A DNA stretch of 64,000 bases from CAJJDF01 sp965657945 (GCA_965657945.1 CBFHPW010000002.1:62001-126000), one strand, 5' to 3'; numbered from the stretch's first letter, positions 17,185 to 25,561 are shown. Notes: generated by a model not told the origin, from the letters alone. A program made the numbers and translations.

Positions 17185-18168
17185 TTATTTTATGAACTTA
17201 TCGAAGTTGTAGTGGTCAACTTCCGATAATTCTTGTGTAGATAATGATTTAAAAAAATTATAGGTGATTTTAAGTCCTTCTTGACGAGAAACCTTTGGCT
17301 CCCAACCCAGAATTTCTTTTGCTTTTGTAATATCGGGTCTTCTTTTTTTAGGGTCATTCTCTGGTAAATCCTTGTAAATAACCTTTTGAGTCGTTCCAGT
17401 TAATTTGATAATTTCTTCAGCAAAGTCTCCAATAGTTATTTCGTCAGGGTTACCAATATTGACAGGCTCGGCATAATCCGATTGTAACAATCTACAAATA
17501 CCTTCCACCAAATCATCTACGTAACAAAATGATCTAGTCTGCGAACCATCTCCAAAAACTGTTAAATCTTCCCCTCTCAAAGCCTGACCGATAAAAGCCG
17601 GTAGAACTCTCCCATCGTTTAGCCTCATTCTGGGACCATATGTATTAAAAATTCTTATGATTCTTGTCTCAACTCCGTGAAATCTATGATAAGCCATTGT
17701 AATTGCCTCTTGAAAACGCTTTGCTTCATCGTATACGCCTCTTGGTCCAATAGGGTTCACATTTCCCCAGTATTCTTCGGTTTGCGGATGTACTTCAGGA
17801 TCTCCATAAACCTCCGAAGTACTAGCAATCAACATCCTTGCGTTTTTTACTTTTGCCAAACCAAGTAAGTTGTGCGTTCCTAACGAACCTACTTTCAGAG
17901 TCTGGATGGGTATTTTCAGATAATCAATTGGGCTTGCCGGAGAGGCAAAATGCAAAATATAATCCAATTCACCTGAAACGTGAACGTAATTTGAAATATC
18001 ATGATTATGAAATTCAAAATTCTCCAAAGGAAACAAATGTTCGATATTCTTTACCCTTCCTGTAATTAAATTATCCATGGCTATCACATGATATCCGTCT
18101 TTGATAAATCTATCACACAAATGCGACCCTAAAAATCCTGCTGCCCCTGTTATTAATACTTTCTTCAT
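17185..18168 (-). CDS. uxs: UDP-glucuronate decarboxylase (UDP-xylose synthase)
   Basis: This extended short-chain dehydrogenase converts UDP-glucuronate to UDP-xylose with bound NAD. The 327-residue protein shows the Rossmann motif TGAAGFLGSHLCDRF (residues 7-21), the family motif HFASPASPIDY (about 73-83), ASTSEVYGDPEVHPQ and the catalytic YDEAK with Tyr146 and Lys150, followed by RIFNTYGPRM. These are hallmarks of UXS rather than of dTDP-glucose dehydratase or GalE. It directly follows the UDP-glucose dehydrogenase gene (9 bases), which supplies its substrate. The product indicates xylose, or a sugar derived from it, in a surface glycan. Confidence 0.94.
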   Translation of the reverse strand: MKKVLITGAAGFLGSHLCDRFIKDGYHVIAMDNLITGRVKNIEHLFPLENFEFHNHDISNYVHVSGELDYILHFASPASPIDYLKIPIQTLKVGSLGTHNLLGLAKVKNARMLIASTSEVYGDPEVHPQTEEYWGNVNPIGPRGVYDEAKRFQEAITMAYHRFHGVETRIIRIFNTYGPRMRLNDGRVLPAFIGQALRGEDLTVFGDGSQTRSFCYVDDLVEGICRLLQSDYAEPVNIGNPDEITIGDFAEEIIKLTGTTQKVIYKDLPENDPKKRRPDITKAKEILGWEPKVSRQEGLKITYNFFKSLSTQELSEVDHYNFDKFIK

Positions 18169-18177
18169 TCTCTTGTT

Positions 18178-19488
18178 TTAAACTATTTCCCTACCAATGC
18201 TTTGATATCTAAATCCAAACTTCTTCATTTCTTCTAAATCATATAAATTTCGGCCATCAAAGATGGTTGGCTCGGCTAGAGTTTCCTTTATTCTATTGAA
18301 ATCTGGCGTTCTAAATACCTGCCACTCCGTAGCAATGATCATAAAATCAGCATTATTCAATGCGTCATATTGATTTTCAAAAAAAGATATTTTTGAGCCA
18401 TATATCTCCTTTACATTCTCCATCGCTTCTGGGTCAAATGCCTGAATGGTACATCCTTCGGCTAACAAGGCATCAATGATATATAAAGCTGGTGCTTCTC
18501 TTATGTCATCTGTATCCGGTTTAAATGCTAAGCCCCAAAGAGCAATGTTTTTACCTTTAAGGTCTCCTCCATAATATTGTTTTATTTTATCTACAATAAT
18601 TACTTTTTGTCTTTCATTCACCTCTATGACAGAATTTATTATTTTAAAATTATAGCCATTATCATTACCCGATTTAATCAATGCTTTCACATCTTTTGGA
18701 AAGCAACTTCCCCCATATCCAATTCCAGGGAACAGGAATCTATTACCAATTCTGGCATCCGAACCAATCCCTTTTCTTACCATATCCACATCTGCCCCTA
18801 CAATTTCACAGAAATTAGCAATTTCATTCATGAAAGTTATCTTGGTTGCAAGGAATGAATTCGCGGCATACTTTGTAAGTTCTGCCGATTTCTCATCCAT
18901 AAAATAAATTGGATTTCCTTGTCTTACAAAAGGCTTGTAGAGTTCTTCTAAAATTTTTCTTGCCTTTGCTGATTCAGTTCCTATCACTACCCTATCTGGT
19001 TTCAAGAAATCACTTACAGCAAATCCTTCTCTCAAAAATTCAGGATTAGAAACAACGTCAAAACCAACAGAAGTGTTTTTTGCGATCGTTTCTTTTACTT
19101 TGTCTGCAGTTCCAACCGGAACTGTACTTTTATCAATGATAACTTTGTAATCTTTTATTAGTTTACCTAATTGATCTGCGACACCCAAAATGTAACTTAG
19201 ATCGGCAGAACCATCTTCTCCTGGAGGAGTAGGAAGGGCTAAAAATATGATTTCCGCATTTTCTATTGAAGATTCTATGTCAGTAGAAAATTTCAATCTC
19301 CCCTGCTTTTGATTTCTATCGAATAACACATCCAATTGAGGCTCATAAATTGGCACCTCACCGTTTTTCATTCTTTCTACTTTGCTGGCATCTATATCTA
19401 CACAAACCACATTATTTCCCGTTTCCGCAAAACATGTCCCTGTAACTAAACCAACATATCCAGTTCCTATAACTGCTATATTTTTCAT
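18178..19488 (-). CDS. ugd: UDP-glucose 6-dehydrogenase
   Basis: This 436-residue NAD-dependent enzyme oxidises UDP-glucose to UDP-glucuronate. It shows GTGYVGLVTGTCFAE (residues 8-22), the PTPPGEDGSADLSYI loop, STVPVGTADK, NPEFLREG (about 148-155) and the catalytic Cys262 in GYGGSCFPKD. The family split from the TviB-like dehydrogenase at 11173-12474 is clear: that enzyme has GGHCIGVDPYYL. The gene sits between wbpE-like (3 bases upstream) and uxs, feeding UDP-xylose synthesis; UDP-glucuronate may also be used directly. Confidence 0.95.
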   Translation of the reverse strand: MKNIAVIGTGYVGLVTGTCFAETGNNVVCVDIDASKVERMKNGEVPIYEPQLDVLFDRNQKQGRLKFSTDIESSIENAEIIFLALPTPPGEDGSADLSYILGVADQLGKLIKDYKVIIDKSTVPVGTADKVKETIAKNTSVGFDVVSNPEFLREGFAVSDFLKPDRVVIGTESAKARKILEELYKPFVRQGNPIYFMDEKSAELTKYAANSFLATKITFMNEIANFCEIVGADVDMVRKGIGSDARIGNRFLFPGIGYGGSCFPKDVKALIKSGNDNGYNFKIINSVIEVNERQKVIIVDKIKQYYGGDLKGKNIALWGLAFKPDTDDIREAPALYIIDALLAEGCTIQAFDPEAMENVKEIYGSKISFFENQYDALNNADFMIIATEWQVFRTPDFNRIKETLAEPTIFDGRNLYDLEEMKKFGFRYQSIGREIV

Positions 19489-19491
19489 ACT

Positions 19492-20619
19492 TTATTTTTT
19501 AAATTCTTTTACTGTTTTTGTAATGTACTCTAGGTGTTCCTCAGACAATTCAGTGTGCATAGGCAGAGAAATAACTGATTGATTGAGTGATTCCGTATTC
19601 GAAAAATCCACTGAATCGTACCTAGAATCTTTGTAAGCTTTTTGTTTGTGTAAGGGTAACGGATAATACACCATTGCCGGAACTCCTTTTTCTGCCAAAT
19701 AAGAACGAAGTTCGTCCCTATTTATTCCATTTGTCTTTAATGTGTATTGATGAAATACATGAGTCGACTTTTTGTCTCTCACCGGGATAGTTAACCACTT
19801 AGTATCTGAGAAGGCGCGATCATAATACTCTGCAGCCCTATTTCGATTCGAAATGTAAGTATCTAAATGAGGGAGCTTTTGTCTTAAGACTGCCGCTTGG
19901 ATACTGTCTAACCTTGAGTTAACACCTATTTCATCATGATAATACTGGGTACTTTGCCCATGGTTTGCAATCATTTTCAGTTTCTTTCCCAGTTCATCAT
20001 TATTTGTGAACATGGCACCTCCATCTCCATAGCATCCTAGATTTTTAGAAGGAAAAAAGGAAGTTGTACCGATATCACCTATGGTTCCAGCCTTTTTTAC
20101 TTGTCCGTCAGAGAATGTATAATTGGCACCAATTGCTTGGGCGGTATCTTCTATCACAAAGAGATTGTGATCCTTTGCAATTCTCATCACCTCTTCCATG
20201 TTGGCACATTGCCCATAAAGATGAACAGGCACAATAGCTTTAGTTTTGGAAGTTATCGCCTTTTCAAGCGATTCGGTATCAATATTAAAAGTATCAGGAT
20301 CAACCTCAACCAATACAGGTGTAAGATTTAATAACCCAATTACCTCAACCGTTGCTACATAAGTAAAATTGGCGGTAATCACTTCATCTCCTGGCCTTAG
20401 ACCCAAAGCCATCATCGCAATTTGCAATGCATCCGTACCGTTTGCACAAGGAATTACGTGTTTCACATCTAAGTAATTTCCCAACTCTTTCTGAAAACCT
20501 TTTACTTCAGGTCCATTAATGTATTGTGATGACTGCACTACATTTAATATTGCTTCATCAATGCCCGATTTTATTTTTTCGTATTGACCAAGTAGGTCAA
20601 CCATTTGGATGTCTTTCAT
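19492..20619 (-). CDS. wbpE: PLP aminotransferase of the DegT/DnrJ/EryC1/StrS family, WbpE-like
   Basis: WbpE transfers an amino group from glutamate to C3 of the 3-keto-UDP-GlcNAcA intermediate. The 375-residue protein has the WbpE-like stretches YINGPEVKGFQKELG, CANGTDALQIAMMALG, ANFTYVATVEVIGLL, PVHLYGQCANME and the PLP lysine Lys192 in FFPSKNLGCYGDGGA. It is the first gene of the seven-gene operon and has a TATATTTG -7 box 17 bases upstream of its ATG. Other sugar 3-aminotransferases in this family are possible, but the wbpB- and wbpD-like genes in the same operon favour WbpE. Confidence 0.9.
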   Translation of the reverse strand: MKDIQMVDLLGQYEKIKSGIDEAILNVVQSSQYINGPEVKGFQKELGNYLDVKHVIPCANGTDALQIAMMALGLRPGDEVITANFTYVATVEVIGLLNLTPVLVEVDPDTFNIDTESLEKAITSKTKAIVPVHLYGQCANMEEVMRIAKDHNLFVIEDTAQAIGANYTFSDGQVKKAGTIGDIGTTSFFPSKNLGCYGDGGAMFTNNDELGKKLKMIANHGQSTQYYHDEIGVNSRLDSIQAAVLRQKLPHLDTYISNRNRAAEYYDRAFSDTKWLTIPVRDKKSTHVFHQYTLKTNGINRDELRSYLAEKGVPAMVYYPLPLHKQKAYKDSRYDSVDFSNTESLNQSVISLPMHTELSEEHLEYITKTVKEFKK

Positions 20620-20636
20620 GCCCTATAGATAAGTTG

Positions 20637-20644
20637 CAAATATA
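20637..20644 (-). promoter_or_regulatory. Putative -7 promoter box of the Wbp/UXS operon
   Basis: It reads TATATTTG on the minus strand, an exact TAnnTTTG match, 17 bases before the wbpE-like ATG. No TTTG at the standard -33 spacing was seen, so a weak or activator-dependent promoter is possible. Confidence 0.5.
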
Positions 20645-20708
20645 CTGAAAAAATCAACTTGAATTGGACATTACACCAACTAGAATTTCAATTTGTAACT
20701 ACGCAATA

Positions 20709-20951
20709 CTAAGACTTTGGCTTCGAAATAAAAGAATAAATGATCCAAACTAATAGAACTATGGAAATCAGAGCTGATCCTCCGTGCATGACGAAGTCAA
20801 ACCAATCAATGGGTTTCATACCAATTGCTCCTCCCTCAATCCATTTTAGTTTTCCAATAAGATGAGGTTCACCAATAGGAGACAAACCCAAGAATCCAAG
20901 TAATAAAGCCAGTATTGCTCGGTTTTGAATATTGGAGTTTTTCTTACTCAT
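20709..20951 (-). CDS. Small membrane protein, function unknown
   Basis: With the ATG at 20951 the protein has 80 residues; a longer reading from 20981 would only add ten residues inside the rhodanese gene. It shows two hydrophobic segments, about residues 12-26 (ILALLLGFLGLSPIG) and 51-72 (HGGSALISIVLLVWIIYSF). The ATG overlaps the end of the rhodanese lipoprotein gene by 8 bases, so it is translationally coupled to it. The three-gene set DUF983-rhodanese-small membrane protein suggests an envelope sulfur-handling or quality-control unit, but no function can be assigned. Confidence 0.7.
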   Translation of the reverse strand: MSKKNSNIQNRAILALLLGFLGLSPIGEPHLIGKLKWIEGGAIGMKPIDWFDFVMHGGSALISIVLLVWIIYSFISKPKS

Positions 20952-21369
20952 ACTCAAAACCTGCTTTTTTCCAAGCCCCAAATCCCCCCAACATATTGTA
21001 CATAACTTGATATCCGGAATTAGCTAACTTACTCATTGCACCTGAGGACCTTCCTCCAGCAGCGCAATAAATCATTAAGGTTTTAGATGTGTCTAACTTT
21101 GTTACCTTTTGCACAAAATCAGAAGAAAAGTAGTCTATATTTACCGCATTCTTCAGGTGACCAGCTTCAAATTCAATCGATCGTCTAACATCCAAAATTA
21201 TCACCTCATTGGTAATTAATTTCTTGAATTCATTCACAGAAACATTCTCAGCTATTTTTGTAGTTTGAACATCCTCTTGGTTCTGATTTAAATTTCCTGA
21301 TTGGTTGGAACAGGATAAGATCCCAGCCAATCCGACAAAGAATATAAAATAAAAAGTTCGTTTCATCAT
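20944..21369 (-). CDS. Rhodanese-like lipoprotein
   Basis: The 141-residue protein starts with a signal peptide and lipobox (AGILSC, Cys20), then one rhodanese domain at about 42-138. The active-site loop is CAAGGRS with Cys102 as the sulfur-accepting residue, and the CH2A-type motif VIILDVRRSIEFEAGHL is present, so the enzyme appears intact. It probably acts in the periplasm, attached to a membrane. It overlaps DUF983 by 4 bases upstream and the small membrane protein by 8 bases downstream. The physiological sulfur donor is unknown. Confidence 0.88.
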   Translation of the reverse strand: MMKRTFYFIFFVGLAGILSCSNQSGNLNQNQEDVQTTKIAENVSVNEFKKLITNEVIILDVRRSIEFEAGHLKNAVNIDYFSSDFVQKVTKLDTSKTLMIYCAAGGRSSGAMSKLANSGYQVMYNMLGGFGAWKKAGFEYE

Positions 21370-21743
21370 TGTTTTTTGTTTTTGTAAGACATAAATAAAT
21401 TAGCCCAGATAATCTTTGATAAAGAATATAAATAAGGACCTAAAACCACCATCACTAGACCTATTAATAGTATGTACTCGAAAGCTCCCGGATTTGGATA
21501 AAGCAGGTATGTTAGCATAAAAACAGCCACAAATACGGCTACACCCAAAGCATAAGATACATACATCGCTCCATAATAAAAGCCTGGTTCCTTCGAAAAA
21601 GATTCTTTGCATACCGAACAGCTATCATGCACTTTTCCAAGATTTTTAAAGTCATAAGGCCCCGAGACAAAAAAATCACCTTCCTGACAATGCGGACATT
21701 TCCGTTTAAGAATACTGAATAATTTAGTTCCCTTTTTTAACAT
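21366..21743 (-). CDS. DUF983 zinc-ribbon membrane protein
   Basis: The 125-residue protein has a metal-binding knuckle pair, Cys16-x2-Cys19 (KCPHCQEG) and Cys42-x2-Cys45 (SCSVCKESF), followed by GFYYGAMYVSYALG and two transmembrane helices at about 58-80 and 88-110. This matches DUF983. It is the first gene of a three-gene overlapping operon. A complete TTTG-N18-TACTTTTG promoter lies at 21748-21777, so close that the mRNA leader would be only a few bases. Function of DUF983 is not established; some members are next to respiratory genes. Confidence 0.85.
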   Translation of the reverse strand: MLKKGTKLFSILKRKCPHCQEGDFFVSGPYDFKNLGKVHDSCSVCKESFSKEPGFYYGAMYVSYALGVAVFVAVFMLTYLLYPNPGAFEYILLIGLVMVVLGPYLYSLSKIIWANLFMSYKNKKQ

Positions 21744-21747
21744 AATT

Positions 21748-21777
21748 CAAAAGTATAAATTGTTTCTTTTAGTCAAA
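21748..21777 (-). promoter_or_regulatory. Bacteroidota-type promoter for the DUF983 operon
   Basis: On the minus strand a TTTG (-33, at 21774-21777) is followed after 18 bases by TACTTTTG (-7, at 21748-21755), matching the TTTG/TAnnTTTG consensus. The -7 box ends only 4 bases before the ATG at 21743, so the transcript would have almost no leader. Confidence 0.55.
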
Positions 21778-21797
21778 GTAATAATTGTTACACTCTC

Positions 21798-22466
21798 CTA
21801 CTTTATCGCAATCGTCATTTCTCTCTTACCTGGGGGGCCCGGGACATTCATCACTTGAAAACCTACCGATTTTAAATCTCGTTTAAATTGACCCATAGCA
21901 CAATACGTTACCAACACACCTCCAATAACTAACTGATTGTACAAATTTTCGAAAATTTCTTTTTCCCACATTTCATTTTGGGCACGAGGTCCAAAAGCAT
22001 CGTAATATACCAAATCAAACCTATTCGAGGTTCTAAAATTTTGCACTTTTTGATTGACTTTGGTCAGATAAAATTTAGGGTGAATAGCTACTTCACTTTC
22101 CCAATCCACTGAATGTAGTTTTGCGAAATTGTCCTTGGAGAGAGATGGCTCTAATTCTAAATAATTTAGTTCATCGATAACCTCTTTTGGCAAAGGCTCC
22201 GTTTCTAGACCTGTGTAATGTATAATAATTCCCACCTCCTGCGAATGCAATGAAGTAAGAATAGCATTCAAACCGGTTCCAAATCCTACCTCTAAGATTG
22301 ATAGCTCTTCTTTTTGTACTTGAGCAACTCCGTTTTTAATAAACACATGCTTGGCTTCTTGAATAGCACCATGTGTTGAATGATACGTTTCTTCAATCGA
22401 AGACAAGAATAGAGTCGTGGAGCCATCTCCTGTCTTTCTAATCGATATTTCTTGAATATTTCCCAT
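21798..22466 (-). CDS. mnmD: tRNA 5-methylaminomethyl-2-thiouridine methyltransferase, MnmD type
   Basis: Stand-alone MnmD uses SAM to methylate the aminomethyl group of nm5(s2)U34 in the wobble position of certain tRNAs. The 222-residue protein has the Rossmann methyltransferase motif LEVGFGTGLNAIL (residues 58-70) and the family stretch VYYDAFGPRAQNEMWEKEIF in its second half, plus the N-terminal STHGAIQEAKHVF typical of MnmD/MnmC. No FAD oxidase domain (MnmC C-part) is fused. The start ATG (22466) follows directly on the T-run of a terminator for the upstream operon, so its own transcription is weakly supported or depends on readthrough. Confidence 0.88.
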   Translation of the reverse strand: MGNIQEISIRKTGDGSTTLFLSSIEETYHSTHGAIQEAKHVFIKNGVAQVQKEELSILEVGFGTGLNAILTSLHSQEVGIIIHYTGLETEPLPKEVIDELNYLELEPSLSKDNFAKLHSVDWESEVAIHPKFYLTKVNQKVQNFRTSNRFDLVYYDAFGPRAQNEMWEKEIFENLYNQLVIGGVLVTYCAMGQFKRDLKSVGFQVMNVPGPPGKREMTIAIK

Positions 22467-22499
22467 AAAAAAACCCTAGAAGTTATTACTACTAGGGCT
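22467..22499 (-). terminator. Rho-independent terminator of the PorP-PorE-like operon
   Basis: On the minus strand CCCTAG (22497-22492) pairs with CTAGGG (22479-22474) across a 12-base loop and is followed by seven T directly against the ATG of mnmD. It ends the operon read from 25561. Confidence 0.75.
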
Positions 22500-22551
22500 T
22501 AATTTTTTTTATTAATCACTTTATTGTATTCTGCCTTCTAAAATTCTTTGT

Positions 22552-24576
22552 TTATGAGACAATTCTAAATTCTGTTCTTCTGTTCATTTGGTGTTCTTCG
22601 TCTGTACAGTCCGACTTGTTTGTTTTATCGCAATCGCATTCATTAAGAAGCTTCGTTTCTCCATAACCTTTTCCGTAAATTCTTGAAGCATCAATTCCTT
22701 TGGAGATAACAAAATCTCTTGCGGCTTTGGCTCTTCGCTCGGATAGTTTTTCATTGTACACATCTGACGCTCTACAATCAGTATGAGACCCAATTTCAAC
22801 TTTTATGGTTGGATTCGCTTTCATACAAGTTACTAACTTTGATAATTCCACTGCAGCATCAGGACGAATGACAGCCTTGTCAAAATCGTAAAAAATAGCT
22901 TTTATCTCGCAAAACTCTGTTATTTCATTCCCAGCCTTATTTTCTTGAATTTTGGTGTTAATGTATTCACTCAAGTTGATAGTTCCTGGCTCCTCAAAAG
23001 TTTTATTGAAGGGAACTGTTTTTGACAAATAACCTTTTTTCGAGATAATCACATCATAATCCATTTCGTATCCTTCATATGATCTACCTTCCATGTTATT
23101 CAAAAAAGAGCCTTTTTCATCGGTAATGAATTCTTCCACCTCTCCCGTTCTTCTATCTCTTAGTTTTACCGAAACTCCCGCTATTGCCTTTCCATTTTCG
23201 GAATTCATAATCGTAGCGGCAAGCTTGTATTCACCCTCTTTTATTTTAATCTCTTTTACCTCGGCTAATGGCGTTGCCACATTCATTTTAACTCTGTAAA
23301 TATCGTCACTTCCTTTCGCAGTAATTCCATCTCTGTTTGAACTAAAATACCCTTCTGTTTGGTTTTCATTGATAATAAATCCAAAATCATCGTGATTTGT
23401 ATTTAATGGATACATCATATTTTGCGGATCTGAAAAGTTTCCTTTTCCATCTCCTTGTGCTTTGTAGATATCTTGACCTCCTAGCCCCAAAAAGCCGTCT
23501 GTTGAGAAATAAAGAGTATGATTTGCCGAAATAAAAGGAAACATTTCTTTTCCTTCGGTATTTAAGTCATCGACATTCATAGGTTTCGACCAAGAATTAC
23601 CTTCTTTTTTTGACATCCAAATATCAGTTTCACCTTTGGATCCTGGCATATCCGACACAAAATACATCACCGTACCGTCTTCTGTAACTGAAGCATGACC
23701 CGTTGAATACTCATCGCTGTTGTGAGGAAATTCAGTTAACTCACCCCACTCTCCGTTTTCTTTTTTTACTGAAAGGTAGATTTTAAGGTTATTATGTTTG
23801 GCCGAATCAGAACCTTTCTTCTTGCTTAGGTAGTTACTTCTTGTTAAGTACATAATTGTTCCGTTATTGCTGAAAGACACTGGACCTTCATGATACTTTG
23901 ATTTTAATCCTCTTTCAAATCTTTCAATTTCAGCTTGCTCACCATCACCACCCAGTTTGGCAATAAACACATCTAAAAAATTAGAGCCATCCCATTGCAA
24001 TCTGTTGTTTAGCGCGCTTGTATTACTTGTTCTTGCTGAAACGAACAACAGATTTGTTTGACCATCCACAGAATAAAAACTAGGGGCAAAATCAGAAGCC
24101 GAAGAATTCACACCTAAATTCGCAATTACATATTTATTTGGCATTGATTTTAATTCATTCACGTAATCCTGATTACCCGCATGTACTTTTCCAATAGAAT
24201 TATTTGGTTTCATTTTAGCGAATTTCGCAATCATTTTATTCGCCAGATCGTACTTTTCGTTCATCTTTAACGTTTGAGCGTAGTGATAAAAATCTTCAGC
24301 TTTCACTCCCTCATGGCCTACTAGTTTAGCATACCACTTTTCAGCTAAATCAGTATTCCCTATTAGTCTGTAACATTCTGCTGCCCTTCTTATTTGATGG
24401 TCGGTAGCTTTCGATTTTTTAGCTAGCTCTGAGTACATTTCTCCAGCAGTTGCATAAGCAAGCATGTTAAACTTTTTGTCGGCAGTTTTTTCTTTCATTC
24501 CTTGAGCTTGAGTAGAAAAACTAACCAAGGTAGTTACGAGAACAAAAACGAATTTTATTGTGTAATTCTTAATCAT
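22552..24576 (-). CDS. PorE-like OmpA-family protein with TPR, propeller, CRD and peptidoglycan-binding domains
   Basis: The 674-residue protein has a signal peptide (about 1-25), TPR-like helices at about 30-150 (AGEMYSELAKKSKATDHQI, ECYRLIGNTDLAEKWYAKL), WD40/PD40 propeller repeats at about 160-420, a carboxypeptidase-regulatory-like domain at about 450-540 and a C-terminal OmpA domain (YDFDKAVIRPDAA, SHTDCRASDVYN, SERRAKAARDF). This order is that of PorE, the T9SS component that holds the PorP-side complex to peptidoglycan. The PorP/SprF-like gene lies 46 bases upstream in the same operon, which is the PorP-PorE arrangement. Whether it is the true T9SS PorE or a paralogue cannot be decided here. 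Confidence 0.88.
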   Translation of the reverse strand: MIKNYTIKFVFVLVTTLVSFSTQAQGMKEKTADKKFNMLAYATAGEMYSELAKKSKATDHQIRRAAECYRLIGNTDLAEKWYAKLVGHEGVKAEDFYHYAQTLKMNEKYDLANKMIAKFAKMKPNNSIGKVHAGNQDYVNELKSMPNKYVIANLGVNSSASDFAPSFYSVDGQTNLLFVSARTSNTSALNNRLQWDGSNFLDVFIAKLGGDGEQAEIERFERGLKSKYHEGPVSFSNNGTIMYLTRSNYLSKKKGSDSAKHNNLKIYLSVKKENGEWGELTEFPHNSDEYSTGHASVTEDGTVMYFVSDMPGSKGETDIWMSKKEGNSWSKPMNVDDLNTEGKEMFPFISANHTLYFSTDGFLGLGGQDIYKAQGDGKGNFSDPQNMMYPLNTNHDDFGFIINENQTEGYFSSNRDGITAKGSDDIYRVKMNVATPLAEVKEIKIKEGEYKLAATIMNSENGKAIAGVSVKLRDRRTGEVEEFITDEKGSFLNNMEGRSYEGYEMDYDVIISKKGYLSKTVPFNKTFEEPGTINLSEYINTKIQENKAGNEITEFCEIKAIFYDFDKAVIRPDAAVELSKLVTCMKANPTIKVEIGSHTDCRASDVYNEKLSERRAKAARDFVISKGIDASRIYGKGYGETKLLNECDCDKTNKSDCTDEEHQMNRRTEFRIVS

Positions 24577-24622
24577 AATTATTGCGTTGAGATAAATATT
24601 GAGGATGTTAATTTATTTTGGA

Positions 24623-25561
24623 CTAGAATCTTCTTGGAGTTTTAAACCCTTTTCCTAGGAAATCTAAATCATAATTAATCATAATTTCGTGAGAACCGGC
24701 ATTAAAATTACTAAGCTCAGAAGTTGTGTAATCGTATGCGTAACCAGCTCTAAACTGTGGAGTAAAATGGTAAACCAAGTTTCCGATAAAAGAATCTCCA
24801 AATCGGTAACCACCACCAATCCACAATTTATCATAAAACATAAAGTTCACGTTTACATCCAAAGCTAAAGGCGCATTTTCTACCGCTTTTGCAATAAAAG
24901 AAGGAACTACATCAACCACACTATTCAATTTTATTGTCTTTCCAGCCGTCAAAAAGAAATGTCTTTCTTGGTAAGATGTGACACCGTTGACCGTTGCACC
25001 TTCCAAATTGTTTTTAATTATTTTGGGAACAGTTAAGCCTACATAATAATTATCTGAATGAAGGTACACTCCAAATCCGAAGTTAGGTAACAAAAGATTT
25101 TGAATAGGTGTAAAGAATTGCTCATCACTTTCATCTCTTACTCTAAGTCCACCAAAGTCGGCAGAAAAAATATCCGTACCTCCTTTTAAACCAAATGCCA
25201 ACCTACTTTTCTTGGAAACTTGAAATCTGTATGAGAAATCAGCGTAAATACCAGTTGACTGTGTTGGACCAATTTCATCTTGAATCACAGACAGGCCAAG
25301 TGAAACTGATTCATTTCTTAGTGGCGTGTGGATTGACAATGTAGCTGTTGTAGGGGCTCCATTGATATTTACCCATTGATTTCGTCCAAGCATCGTTACA
25401 CTTAGTGCATCTCTACTTCCAGCGTAAGCCGGATTAATAGATAATGGATTAAACATATACATTGAATACTGAGCATCCTGTTGAGCCGAAACTTCTGTAG
25501 CTGAGGCCATAATGACCACCGCAATGATTCCAGTTGTAATTTTTAATATAGTTTTTTGCAT
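24623..25561 (-). CDS. PorP/SprF family outer-membrane protein
   Basis: The ATG at 25561 gives 312 residues with a good signal peptide (about 1-27, ending EVSAQQ). An in-frame start at 25636 would put 25 polar/hydrophobic residues ahead of it and cover the promoter, so it is rejected. The family signature QQDAQYSMYMFNPLSINPAY follows directly, then barrel strands and the end ELSNFNAGSHEIMINYDLDF. PorP/SprF proteins occupy the outer membrane in T9SS and gliding. It is followed by a PorE-like gene, so this copy is a better candidate for a structural PorP than the paralogue at 7189-8124. A well-formed promoter lies at 25582-25613. Confidence 0.92.
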   Translation of the reverse strand: MQKTILKITTGIIAVVIMASATEVSAQQDAQYSMYMFNPLSINPAYAGSRDALSVTMLGRNQWVNINGAPTTATLSIHTPLRNESVSLGLSVIQDEIGPTQSTGIYADFSYRFQVSKKSRLAFGLKGGTDIFSADFGGLRVRDESDEQFFTPIQNLLLPNFGFGVYLHSDNYYVGLTVPKIIKNNLEGATVNGVTSYQERHFFLTAGKTIKLNSVVDVVPSFIAKAVENAPLALDVNVNFMFYDKLWIGGGYRFGDSFIGNLVYHFTPQFRAGYAYDYTTSELSNFNAGSHEIMINYDLDFLGKGFKTPRRF

